A stretch of DNA of 64,000 bases from Rhizophagus irregularis (taxonomy: Eukaryota; Glomeromycota; Glomeromycetes; Glomerales; Glomeraceae): positions 496,001 through 560,000 of the forward strand of contig NC_089458.1 in the NCBI RefSeq assembly GCF_026210795.1, read 5' to 3'. The position numbers were made by a program, and so were the translations under genes. Positions 11,498-23,169 of this stretch are shown here, one piece after another. Below the pieces are notes generated by a model. The model did no database searches. It had not been told where the DNA came from and saw only the letters and a list, made by a program, of their open reading frames with translations. Each line of letters opens with the position of its first letter. The first letter of the stretch is position 1.

Positions 11498-12300
11498 TTG
11501 AATCAATTTTGTCCAATTATTATGCAAGAATATTGTCCAGAACATAACAAAAAACAATATTTCTTGGACAATAGTTCATCCAAGATGGTTCAACCCTGCC
11601 AACCTCTTGGAAAAAAATCAGTAATTGAAGGTTGGATAACCTTAAATAATCCAACCATAAGTTACTTAGCAGACAAGCTTACCACAATCTTTAACTATGA
11701 ACAAATAAAGCCCTTAAAAATGAAACACTCCTCCACGTCTCACCAATCATCACAAAAATGAAGGTGACTCCACTAAAAATAAAATCCAATTAATTGAAAG
11801 TTTGTTCAAACAGTCCTTCAGTATATTGAAGATTGTTTGTGATGAAGATGTAGCTCATGTTTTTCTAACTGGTGTGACTCCTGCCATTATAACTGAGGTT
11901 TTAACATTTTGGAAGAATCAGCATTAAATGAAAAATTTTGGGACTTGTGTGGATTTAAGGAATGTGAAATTGAGTTTCTCTTGAATAAGGCTTTTGGAAA
12001 CAATTTATCATGTGTTATAAAGAAAATAATGTCATGGTTAAAGGAGAAAAATGATGGGTATTTTTTTCATCATAATCAATTTAAAGGGATTTTCAATATA
12101 CATGTATCCTGTACTGTATCAAGAAGTTGATAGAACTGGGTGATAGTTGGGATATTTTCCCCTTGGAAAATCTATCCTTACTGAAGCATTCAATTGATAT
12201 CCATTCAATTCTTCAAATAGCATAGAACAATGATTTTAACTCACCAATGTTCATGAACTAGTAACTGATTATACCTGTGTATTTTTAGGGCTTGAATTTT
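11498..12300 (+). pseudogene. AAA-ATPase-like (DUF1703-neighbourhood) gene remnant
   Basis: Recognisable pieces occur in shifting frames: VFLTGVTPAIITEV near 11870, then KFWDLCGFKECEIEFLLNKAFGNN and MSWLKEKNDGYFFHHNQFKGIFN at about 11933-12100, then a segment ending in FLGLEFWW-like sequence near 12290. Such blocks are typical of the AAA-ATPase-like/PD-(D/E)XK proteins that are greatly expanded in Rhizophagus genomes. The copy is interrupted by stops and frame changes and is not expressed as a whole protein. Assignment rests on my recognition of the family, not on a search. Confidence 0.6.
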
Positions 12301-13418
12301 GGTGGAAAAGCAGTTGAATTAATGAAGACAAATACCAGAAAAATAATAACAATTGAATTTGATAATATCAAAATGAAGAATGTTAAATTGGATGGATGCA
12401 TTATTAGAAAAATCAGAGAATGAAATTTTAAGCCTTGAAATTAGTCATTAATATCAGCCAAATCAAAAGACAGTTTGTGAAACTTTGGAATGGAAGATTA
12501 AAAGAAAAGCAATAAGTATATAGGTCTGTTAAAAAAGCAACACAATGCAGAATTAAGCTGTGTAATCTTTATCATAAATAAATTATGGCACTATAAGGAG
12601 AACTGCCAGCTTTCTATTTGCAGTGGTCTAATAATACTGCCAAAACTTTAATCAGGTGTTGTTGAATTTACCAATATTTATTCACAATAACTCTAATTCG
12701 TTTTCAAAGGAAAATCTGGATAAGGATCGTTCATAGCGTATCCAAATTATACATCAACTAAAGATCAATGCTGCACAAAATGGAATTTATTGGTCAGGTT
12801 ACAAAAATCTTGAGTGCTTATTAAATGGAAGTTTACAAGGATTTCTGATACATACTTCAACTTTATATGACAAGCTATTCTATAAAAAACTCTCTGATAA
12901 GTTTTGGTTAACAGAATGTAAGTATTTATTATTTAACTAATTTTTATTAATTTATTGCATTTATATTAATTTATTGTTTATTTCTAGCACAGATTTGAGC
13001 TGCTAAAAGAATATGTACAGATTATAGAAAATACGAGTATAGAGAACACAAGCATTCTTGCTCTTGATTTTGATCTCTTTATAAATTTCATTACTATTGA
13101 GAGTATAGACACTTTTGTTCCTTATTTCAGTAATATCATAAATATTAGATTTATTTTTATATTTTATTTTATATAAGAATTAATTTAAAATTCATCCTAG
13201 ATTATTTCAAATTTTTAATCACCTAAAGTGATTTTAAATAATTTTCATGTTTTATTTACTGGTGGTGAATTTAATATTTTTTACTTTTTGTTTCATCTCA
13301 GGTGATTTTCATTTTATTTGTATTATGTATTTTTAGTACAAATTTCTGCTTACAGAAATAAACTTTTTTATATTATTAAAAGTGCAAATTTATACTGTAA
13401 TGTTATTCACTCTTTACC
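12301..13418. other. Decayed sequence between two pseudogenes
   Basis: Short coding-looking fragments (about 12770-12920) interrupted by stops; no family recognised. Confidence 0.35.
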
Positions 13419-14125
13419 ATGTGTTTGATCTTTACTATAATGGAATTAAACTGTAAGTCCTTTATAAATCTTCCCAAAAATATTGAGGAAGTTGTTATGC
13501 CTTTTTTTACTGAAAGTTTTGAAAGCCTTGATGTTGAAAATGCCAAAGTTGCTAAAAGTTCTGAAATTGCTAAAAGTGCCAAAATTGTTATTAGCGAGTT
13601 AGAAGATATTATTATGTCTCCTAAGTCCTAATAATTCTTTTATTGGGTTAGAAATAGAATTTATAGAACCTTTTACTAATAATACAAATACTTCTAATAT
13701 AAACACTTTTAACTGTTCTACTTATCAATACAATCTTTGTATTGGAAATAATTTTGATGATTGGGAATCCATTGATAGGTTTATAAATGCATATTGTTTA
13801 GAAAGAGACTTTAGGTATTAGGTTTATCATAATAATAAAGACCTAAACAATCATACTATTACACGTTATAAATCATTTTATTGCTCTTTAAGTGGTAATT
13901 ATAAAACTTATAAGGAAGTTAATTAGAATGTACATTATTGTGAAAGGGATTGCTAAGAACAAGAGCAAGATCTTGAGTAGTTATTATTGGTAACATTTGC
14001 ATAAGAACGTTGATGATGGTCATAAGAGAGACAAGTAAAGCTCTAATAAAACAAGTTGTAAATGGCATTGCAACTTCAAATTACCAAAAACAGAGCAGTA
14101 AATAAGATGTACAACATTGATAGAT
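13419..14125 (+). pseudogene. FAR1/MULE-type DNA-binding protein remnant
   Basis: After an acidic leader (MELNCKSFINLPKN...) one frame runs past the stop at 13629 and contains the FAR1-like block: FDDWESIDRFINAYCLER at about 13756, then RYKSFYCSLSGNYKTYKEVN. TAG stops sit at two places where the family has Gln (after FRY and after KEVN). FAR1-domain proteins derive from Mutator-like (MULE) transposases and are common in this fungal lineage. The zinc-binding Cys/His end of the domain is degraded and no catalytic domain follows, so this is a fragment. Confidence 0.65.
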
Positions 14126-16157
14126 ATATATAATTATAAGTTAAATCTCACACTTTTTTTTATCACATTTTGACATTTAGAAAAGTAACTAAATAAACAC
14201 AAAAAGATAAGCACTTCAATATAGAATTTGATATCCAATTAGGTGTAGGAAGTCAATATTCTCAACATAAAATCAGGTATTTAAACAGCTACAAAAGGTT
14301 AACAACCTATTATAGAATTTAGCATATAGACTAAACATAGGGCCTGAAACCTTTATAAAGATTTTCAAAAGTTTTGGATTTTAGAATATACAAAACGAAA
14401 TTTCTTCTAAAATCCTAAAGTGTTTCTGAATTCTGAAACTAATTCTGAATTCTGAAACTAGCTTTGATTATTCTGAAATTTCTTTTAAAATCTGAAATTA
14501 TTATCAAATTTATTTACTAATGATAATTGTAAATAGGATTCATTTTAAAATGACTTAGGATTTAGAAATCTTAAATGTACTTAATTTAGATTTAATATTT
14601 AATGTTAAGAATAAATCAGATGATTTAATGAATAGGATAACAGGCAATTAGAACAAGATATTTAATTACTCAATAATTGTATGAAGGAGATGATTTTAAT
14701 ATAGTTTTATAAATGTAATCATAAAATAAGGTTTTAGTATAATTGAAACTAATTTTAGATTTCAGGCTAGATTTTGGGTTTCAAATTTCAGAAAATAAGT
14801 ATACATCCTGAAACTAAGTTTTGGTATATACAGAAACTTAAAGGATTTTGAAAAGTTTCAATTTTGAACCCATGTTTAATGTAGACAACTTAGAAATAAG
14901 AAAAAAAGCATAATATTTAGATTATATAATGCATAATTAAGTTAAATGGTGAATGATAAGTAAATTATATGGTGATAAAAAATACAAATAGCAGAAAAGG
15001 TTTAAAAAGATAGCTAGAATATAAAAAAAAATATCTGATATGTAAAAATATATAGATTATATAGTGGTAATTAGATTATATTATTTAGATTATATAGTAA
15101 TATAAATTAGATTATATTATTTAGATTATATGATGATAATTACTGTAAAGTCCTGATTATAAGCATCCCTGAATATAAGCACTCCCAGATTTTTATATTA
15201 CCTGAAAGTAAGCACCCTTAACCAACACTATGATAATTTTAGCCAATACTACAATATACCAAATATATAAATTTACTTAAATATAAGTACCTTTATAACA
15301 AAAAAAGTTTGCTTATATTCAGGACTTTATAGTAGATTATATGGTGATACTCAGATTATATAATGATAATTAGAATATATGGCAGTATTTAAATTATATA
15401 GTACTAGTAATATAATCTAAAGTAAATGGGATATCATTATATAATATAATTATATTATATGGTGATATTTTACTAATGACAAAAATTATATTATATGGTG
15501 ATATTCTACTAATGATAAAAATCATTTTATTAAAACTATTTTTATAAACAAATTTTAAGTATAGAATCAACTAATAAAAGTTAAATCACTTTTATTAACA
15601 ATATATTTTATAGTAAAATAAATATAAATTATTATAAAGTATATCAATTATTATTATATTATATATAAAATTTGCAATTTTTAGTATAAAAAATTTACAT
15701 TAGATTATATATAGGATAATTACAAATTTTCAATTACAGTCCCTGGTGAAAGTAATGGCAGTGAGTTATAATGCTATTACTATTCTGATTAGATCATTAC
15801 TTGTTATACTAAATTGAATAGTAGAATGATCATTTAAAAAGCAACAAAAAAAAAGAATTTTAAATACTGACATTATTTTTATTTTGTTACCTAAAATGGC
15901 TTTTATTACAATTAAATTTATTTATAAAGCTGCTAACTTTTTCTTGAAATAAAATTTAGGTAATGTTTAATTAAACTGGAAATTTTCTGCCTTTTTGTAA
16001 GCAATGCACCTTATTCTTTAAAAACATGGCAAAATTCTAAATATTTGTTATTCTAAATGTTACACTAGAACTAAAATTAAAGTAACAATCATAAAACTCT
16101 AAATAGTTTGGATTGGTTTAAGTTAGAGAGTAATCCAGAACTGAATCAGGGACGATG
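14126..16157. repeat. AT-rich region with degenerate short tandem repeats
   Basis: No gene. Around 14395-14510 a CTGAAACTAATTCTGAA-type motif recurs. Around 15060-15510 the motif TTAGATTATATGGTGATA recurs many times at irregular spacing. One MITE (15143-15332) lies inside. Confidence 0.6.
15143..15332. mobile_element. 190-bp MITE with TA target duplication
   Basis: Inverted ends CTGTAAAGTCCTGATTAT (left) and, reading from the right, CTATAAAGTCCTGAATAT, extending to AAGCA, with TA at 15141-15142 and 15333-15334. No coding capacity. The size, TA duplication and CT(A/G)TAAAGTCC ends fit a Tc1/mariner-derived MITE. Confidence 0.85.
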
Positions 16158-16399
16158 CACTGGTCAAAAACCAATATATCGGGTAGCAGATATGTATCAG
16201 ATATGTACCCAATATGTGTAGTATTAATGCAGAAAATTGGGTACCCGATATATGTAAAATATGTGTAAATATATATATCGTCTATATATCATTTACATAT
16301 CATATACATATCAGTACTCAATTTTCTGCATTAATACTACATATATTGGGTACATATCTGATACATATCTGCTACCCGATATATTGGTTTTTAACCAGT
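16158..16399. mobile_element. Fold-back MITE with TATCGGGTA-type arms
   Basis: Two arms of about 84 bp (16160-16243 and 16316-16399) are inverted copies with only a few differences, starting CTGGTYAAAAACCAATAT and carrying TATCGGGTA and ATATGTACCCA motifs. The centre is a short AT spacer. The same motif set makes up the sub-terminal regions of the 24.5-kb element at 27983 and 52529, so this is probably a related deletion derivative. Its right end is duplicated by the LINE insertion that follows. I could not define a target duplication for the fold-back itself. Confidence 0.8.
16385..16399 (+). repeat. LINE target-site duplication, left copy
   Basis: TGGTTTTTAACCAGT here is repeated exactly at 19748-19762. 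The 15 bases are also the end of the fold-back MITE. Confidence 0.85.
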
Positions 16400-19300
16400 T
16401 TATCTCCTATTACTTTTAATTTAGATTTATCTTCATTAAATAGTGTTCCTTCCATTACCATTACCCCAATTTCTATGACAACTTCTTTTCGTTTTTTAGG
16501 TGTTTGGTTTAACATTAAAAGCTCCCGGGATTTTGTCAAGAAACAACTCAAACGTGAATGCTGCTCCTTCGCTGCAACCATCCGCCCTGCAAAGCTCTCA
16601 TCCAAACAAGTTGTTTATTTACATAATGCTGTCCTTATACCGAAACTTGAATACCGGATGCAAGTTACTCACTTGTCTGAATCTGACTGCCACCTAATAA
16701 CGAGAAGTATACGATCTGTTGTAAAGCATAAAGCAAATTTTTCTCGCTCTTTACCAAATCCCATTTTATTTTTATCTCAAGCCTTGGTTCGATAAATTTA
16801 TTTGCTCATCAACGACAATGTCATATTACTAATTTATTTTTAATGGCTAATTCTTCCTTTTCTTTTATTCAATCTCTTTTTATTTATAGATTGAGTTTGA
16901 TTCAATATAATTTTTTAATTCCTATTTCTCCCCTTTTAATTAAGGATTGGTCTATATGGTCTTCTTTTTTCTTTTAAGAAAGATTATATCGCATGCACTA
17001 TTGCTCTCTTATCCTCTACTCCTTTTCGTTTGCTTCATACTCAACTTTCGAAGCTTCCGAACCTGACTTTGATGGATGGACGCGTTCCCTTATTTGAATG
17101 CATGACACCTAAAGCGTTTAAAGCCTATTTCCCTATTTTGCGAAAACGGCATTTGCTTTATCTATCTCAGCTTGTTACTCCCCAAGGGACTCATTTAATT
17201 TCTTGGAAAGCCTACTATGACAATTTGGTTGGACGACGTGGCCCTGGCTGTATCCCTTATTGGTATAAAGATATCCAACAAGCTACTACCATTCCTGACA
17301 CCAACAATCGTTTGCTGACCCAGTTCATTACTACGCCTACGATTGACTCTTCATTTTATGAATTGACTCCTTGCCTGTCCTCTCCTACCACTACGAAAAA
17401 TTGGATTGTCACGTTAGACGACTACGGTTCTCCCATCTTTGGCAAACAACTTTTAGTCCAAGCAAGTCGTGGTACTTGTTCTATTGTTCACTGGGTCTCT
17501 CCTGATTGTGAATCTTCGCCTGGTGATCTCATTAGACTCTCTCCTTGCCCTGGTTGCGCTGCTCATACTCCTTTGCCTCCTTCCAAAAAACGGAATGCTG
17601 ATTTAACCCTTTGTACGCCTACGGTTTCTCTACAACATTCGCTTATTCTGCCCACCATCAATGAGCGCATTAGACGTAATACTTCTGTAGTATCCTCTCC
17701 TTTTACCTGGGCTGATATAGAAGATGGTGTCCGTCTTTATTACAGTCGATTGGATTTTGATTTTGACTCTCCTCCTGACGATATTGTTGAAGTCTCCGCT
17801 CCTCTTATCACTATTGAATCCTCAGCTGCTGCTGTTTTTGCAAATTCGCCGTTCGGCCTGCTGTCTTCAGACTCACGTTATATCTTTTTCACTGATGGGT
17901 CTCTTATTAATCTAGGCACTCCTAATGTTTCTATGGGCGGGCTGGTCTTGGATGCAAATCGTACCTGGTGCTGGTTTTCCTAATTCCATTGCTACTTATG
18001 CACATGGCATCATTCGAGATAATCCTTCTTCTTCTCGTGCTGAAGCTGCCGCTATTTACGCAGTTTTAACCATTTCTCCTCGCGACTCAGAAGTTACTAT
18101 TTATACTGACTCGCAAACTGCCATTGATGGCCTTCGAAGTTGCTCTTCCTATGTCTACTCAAATAGCCGTCTTTACTACAAAACAACAAATTTTGAGCTT
18201 TGGGCCATTATTGAACGAACTATCCTTACCAAGAATTTGACAGTTCTTCCTGTTAAAGTTAAAGCTCATTCTGGCAATTATTTGAACGATTTTGCTGACT
18301 CCTTGGCCAATACTGCCCATACCGCATCATCCAGTATTTTGATTTCTGGAATGGACCTTGCTTCTGCCCATGATTTCGTCTTGACTTACGACAATGACGC
18401 CGTTTGTGAATCTAATCCACGACACCTTCTTAAACAGTATTATCAAACGCAGTTAATGCGTGATTTGTTAAATTTAACGCGATTTCACTTTATTTCTTTA
18501 TTATTATCTAATATAGAATATATTGTCGACTGGAAACTTACTTGGTTTACCTTGAATTTCAAGCCTTCTCATGATGCATCTTTTACTCTTGAGCATGCTT
18601 CAAGACACTTAACCTTCAAATTCAAACTTTTCTTGGACGACTTACCCACATTGGAAAAGCTTAAGCGGACTCGACCAGACTTATACATGGACGAATTAAC
18701 TTGCCGTTCTTGTATCGATCGCATGGAAGACCTGATGCACCTTTTTATGTGCAAAAAACGTCGTCTACCTATGCAACAAATTCTCCAATCTTATCAAAAT
18801 CATTTGATTTCTAAAATTCAAGAAGCTGGAAAATTGGCTAATATTGATCCTACTCCCTTTATTGCTAAACTCACTTCTCTTTCATGCTGGCGTCCTTTTC
18901 TTCTACAAATTGGTCCTCATACGCCCTTGTCCGTGGTTGTTTACCTACACTTTTTATTGACATCTTAGTCGATTTGTCTATTCCAAGAATCTCTGCGATT
19001 AAGGTTATCGCTGCTATTCATAATAATTTTGTCCAAAAATTCAGAAAACGAATTTGGAATCTGCGTTCTTATGAGAAAAGTAGATGGGAAAACGCGATGA
19101 ATATTACTTATAAGTTGAAAACTACTCCGAAGCCTTCTAATTTGCCATTGTCAACGTACATACCTTACTCCAGTGATGTGCATTTGTACTTCCAATGACA
19201 TAAAAATTTGGTTGGAAACTTCCAATCCAAATGGTTTTATTAGAAAATTATGCTTCCAATTTTTCCAAAGGTGCTTCCAATAGTGCTTCCAATATTCCAA

Positions 19301-19747
19301 GAGCACATCACTGCCTTACTCATCTTTACCACCTCCGACCCTACACGATTCACGTGACTCTGGAACCGATTGGTTGATGAACTCGATGAAATATGGTTTG
19401 CCTTGGTTTAATCACTTTTCGGGTTTTATGGGTCGTCTAATGGTGCTACTTAATAACAGCTTTTGCAGGATGGAGTGTCGATTTTTATAGTGGGCGCGCT
19501 ATTCGTTATTTCGTTAGCATAGTTGCTTCTACTTTGGTTGGAATATATCAAGGGGAAGATCTGGGGAAATTTAGTGTAATGCGATTTTTCTTTTTTTAGA
19601 TTAATTTTTTACTTTATTTTTTCTTAGGAGACTATATAGCTTTGTTTTTAGTTAGTTTTATTTTTTATATTTTCTTTTTATTTTTTTGTAAATTGTAAAA
19701 GTTCGAATAAATTTAATAAAGATAAAGGCTACTATGCCACGTTTGCC
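16400..19747 (+). mobile_element. 5'-truncated LINE (non-LTR retrotransposon)
   Basis: Bounded by a 15-bp direct duplication (16385-16399 and 19748-19762). It begins in the middle of the reverse transcriptase and ends with an untranslated region that finishes in an AATAAATTTAATAAAG-like tail, so the 5' half was lost at integration. Codon use is C/T-rich and the GC content is well above the surroundings, as in the element at 43878. Confidence 0.88.
16403..18968 (+). pseudogene. LINE polyprotein fragment: reverse transcriptase thumb, RNase H and Cys-rich tail
   Basis: From 16403 the frame reads LSPITFNLDLSSLNS to FRFLGVWFNIKSSRDF and KLSSKQVVYLHNAVLIPKLEYR, the C-terminal reverse transcriptase region; it stops at 16795. 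A second frame (17030-17983) covers the linker and reaches FFTDGSLINLG, the first catalytic block of RNase H. A frameshift near 17930-17985 moves to the frame that holds the Glu block (SSSRAEAAAIYAVL), the Asp block (TIYTDSQTAID) and AHSGNYLNDFADSLA, completing the D-E-D-D set. A Cys/His motif (LTCRSCIDRMEDLMHLFMC) follows. The copy is dead by truncation, stop and frameshift. Confidence 0.88.
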
Positions 19748-19762
19748 TGGTTTTTAACCAGT
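19748..19762 (+). repeat. LINE target-site duplication, right copy
   Basis: Exact 15-bp copy of 16385-16399. Confidence 0.85.
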
Positions 19763-21010
19763 AGAACTGATGATCGTACTTTCTCCCCCGTTGGGCTCTG
19801 CCCATTTTTTCCCATGAAGTTATGTATGAAAAATATGAGGATTTTTTGCCTTGAGTGATAGTAAAAGGACTTTTCGACGTTATATGAAGTTATTACTGAG
19901 GTCTTTAGTTTCACCTGAACTCCTTATGGCTTATATTGAGTTAGGACCGTTATCATGAGTTTTGGAGTTACCAATAATACTGTAAGATGGCAGTTCCATA
20001 CGAACGTTCCCCTGGGCTTTCTGAAAGGTTGAAAAGTAGTGCGTCTTGGTTCCTACGCCTTTAAAGTCTAACTGGCCAAGTGGTTCGCAGGTCGGACCGG
20101 TATTTCTTGAAAGGAGCTCCTAACCAACGTATTTCTTGCTAGTTGATGTTGTTAACTGGGGAGTTAGTTTTCTAAAATAAGGAGACAGAGTTGAGGTGTA
20201 TGTTTGGTGAATTTTACTCAGGGTTTTCTCATTGCACTTCGAGTTTTCCTGAGGTTTATGTCTTTATTTTTTGCTTTTTGTTTTTCTTGGTTGCTTTTTT
20301 CAGTGTAACCTTATTTTCTTTGGGACGTGGGGGGATACTGGAAAATTTGATTGTCATGGTGGTTTGGTGTTACAATTTTCAAAATCGATCATCATTCGGG
20401 TTGATAAGGGGGGTGACAGGTTGGGTACCGCAGTTTTGTAAGTATACCGGATCACAGGTGGTCACATGTTGAACTTATCATTGGATTGACTTGATCATAG
20501 GTAGATCTTAGGTCGAAGGATCGTTCGCAATGAGGGCGGGCGTCCTCTGCTTCGCATCACCTGCAATGAGCGCGTTTCTTCGTATCCGTACAACACTAAA
20601 AAGTTCCCCATCGGCTGGACTGCATGACACTAAAAAGTTCCTGGAGGTCTTTGTGAAATAGGTTTGTTATCCATAGTATGTAGTCAAATAGGGGAAGTTG
20701 AATTTTATGCGTTTTTGATAGTGCTAATGGTAGCTCGGAGGTTCTTTACCGATTCTAGGAGTGGGTACGGCGCTGGATGGGTTACGTATAGCATAGTCGA
20801 CTTTACCCATTTTGAGATATATTTGGGGGGAGTAGCCGTAGTTATTTATATAGAGAGGGTGGGTTATTAATCTTAGCTTTTCTTATATGTAATTTTGGAA
20901 GATTATTTGTTCTTTGTTTTTCTATTAGTTCTGCACTTGTTGCGGTGCTTTTAGATCACTCTGTGTTTCTCTAAAGTCAATTCGGCATTAATTAATAAAA
21001 TTCAAGCTCA
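19763..21010. other. GC-richer unexplained segment
   Basis: Clearly less AT-rich than the DNA around it, with varied, non-repetitive sequence but no conserved reading frame. Frames of 60-90 codons exist (for example 20191-20472) but look random and Val/Phe-rich. The segment ends in TTAATTAATAAAATTC, resembling the tails of the two non-LTR elements in this window, so a 3' fragment of a further LINE family is the likeliest explanation. Confidence 0.4.
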
Positions 21011-22482
21011 GTTATGTTTACAGCTTTTACCTTTTTAATAAGTATGATTTTTTGCGGTGATATAAAGTAAATTTTATGTATAATAAAAGTAAATTTTGTG
21101 AAATTTTGTGATTTGACCAGAATTATGCAAGGTTGGCCAACATTACGATTCATAAATTCTGGCCAAATTTTGTGTCTGCCAGAATTATAATGATTTCAAA
21201 TCCTAAATCAGGCCAAAAACTTGAAATTATCAACATTTTATAGCCAAATTTTGTGATTTTCTGTGAAATTCTGTGATCACAAAAAATCATCATCCTTGAA
21301 CTGAACTGAAAAATTAGTTTATTTCAGTCCAGTCCAGTTTATATTAAAAAGATAATTTAGGATTAAACTAAACTAGACCAGTTATTTTGGTTCAATCTGA
21401 TTCAATTTATAATAAAAAATATTGTGAAAATTATAATTACTTTAAAAAATGGTTTGTAGTATTTTTTTGTTAAATTAATTAAAATAATATTGCAAAAACA
21501 TTTTTTAATTAAAATTACTTTGAAAAAATATTTTACATTTTTTTAATTAAAATTACTTTGAAAATCATTTTGCAATATTTTTTTATGAAATTAATTATAA
21601 AAACATTTTTTTTTATAATAATGTATTAAAAAAAATATGAGAATTACTAAACTTAACCTGGGAAAATTTTCCTCTCTTCTCCCTTTATTTCAATTTTTAA
21701 TTAAAATATTGACTTACATAATAATTTAAAAATAAGATTATATGTAAATTTATGAGAAGAAAAGGTTTTATTAAGTTAAAAAAGGTAGTTATTCAGATGG
21801 TTTTTGAGAAAAGTACATAATTTTGATTTTTATAGTTAAATTGTATTTTTCATGATAAAAATTTTTTTTAAAACCAAGAATTGCCAAATTTTTATGCGAT
21901 TAATATCCAATTATATTTATTTTGTATATTTCATAAAAAAAGTTTATTTTTTTTAAATTCTTAAGGGAGGGAGGAATTATCCTCTCAGTTAAGATTAGCA
22001 ATACTCAAAAAATATTTTGCAACATTTTTTTATTTAATAATTAAACAATCACAATGGTTTTAATAAAAACTATTGTGAAAATAATTATTCAGTTTGGTTC
22101 AGCCCTAACTTGTTTAATTCAGTCTGAGTTAAATTTATAATCTAAAACTGAATTAGATCAGATTGAATATTTTGGTTTAATCAATCAGACTAGACCAATT
22201 CTAATTTTTAGTCTAGATTGTCAAATTAGAATCAGACTGATTAAAGCTTTAGATGATCATTTTATATATTTTAATTTTTATTGAGAAAACTTTGGAATAT
22301 ATATATTCTTGATTAATAAAATAATTTTTTAGATTATTGATGAGTTTTTATTATAATAAATATATAAAATAACAACTTCCATAATGTTTGAGTGTTTTCT
22401 TCTAATAATGAGTTTTTTTTGGCTATTTAAAGTTCAGATTTCAAGTTCTAATGGGAAATTTAGATTTTTTTTTGAAGTAATA
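21011..22482. repeat. AT-rich region with degenerate repeated motifs
   Basis: No gene. AATTAAAATTACTTTGAAAA recurs at about 21430-21600, and CCAGTCCAG/AACTGAACTGAA/CAGACTAGACCA-type motifs recur in both orientations between 21300 and 22240, suggesting an old inverted-repeat element that I could not delimit. Confidence 0.4.
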
Positions 22483-22520
22483 CTAGTTGCTGCCCGTTGC
22501 TTTGCAATAGAGTAAGTATC
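22483..22520 (-). other. Candidate Helitron 3' terminus
   Basis: On the minus strand TTGCAAAGCAACGGGC is followed by AGCAACTAG and then T. Helitron 3' ends carry a small hairpin followed by CTRR. The CTAG is exact; the hairpin here is weak (TTGC/GCAA). Confidence 0.65.
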
Positions 22521-23169
22521 ATGTAAGACCCTAGTGTATGTGATTGAAATGTAAGAAAATGCGAAACTTATTAAACGCATAATAATTTTGGCAGAAAATT
22601 TGAAAATCTTTTCAAAATTATCATCAACTTGAGAACCTCAAAGTTGGACCCAATCGGTCCAACTTAAACTAATTAACTTAATATAACAAATTTTTATTAA
22701 AATTCAAGATGTTAGTAAAAGTTATGCAATCTGAATAAAATTTCAGATTTTTCTAATAAATCTGGAATATAATTTGTAAGAACGCAGTAGGTTTCTGAAA
22801 TAAAATGCAACTGCCAGAGATTTTATATAACATTCATAGTTCGTTTTACATAAAGAGTGGTGAAAATTACTAAAAAAATTGAAAAGATTTTCAATTTCGG
22901 AACATATCGGCAGATTTGCGTAGTTACATGTCAGCCGAACATAATAAATTAATTAAAGCCCATATCTATAATAAATTTATTATAGTCAAATAACATGTAA
23001 ATACACAAACTTGCCAATAATAGTTTTTATTTTATAGTGGGTAACACAGGCACAGGGCCGGTGAAATCGATTATTTTTTTTATAATGGTATAGTTAGCTG
23101 AAAAATGGAGCTACCGATCATCTAGACCTGGTTTAATCGCAGAAAAATCCCCTGGAATTCCATGACGAT
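22521..23169. other. Helitron 3' untranslated region
   Basis: Between the end of helicase coding similarity and the CTAG terminus; AT-rich with no open frame. Confidence 0.5.

Noticed and set aside
16214-16400. Coding extension of the LINE frame upstream of 16400
   Set aside because: The translation there runs through the fold-back MITE and only happens to be open.
20191-20472. 93-codon frame in the GC-richer island
   Set aside because: Val/Phe/Gly-rich without motif or neighbouring frame continuity; looks like chance opening in less AT-rich DNA.
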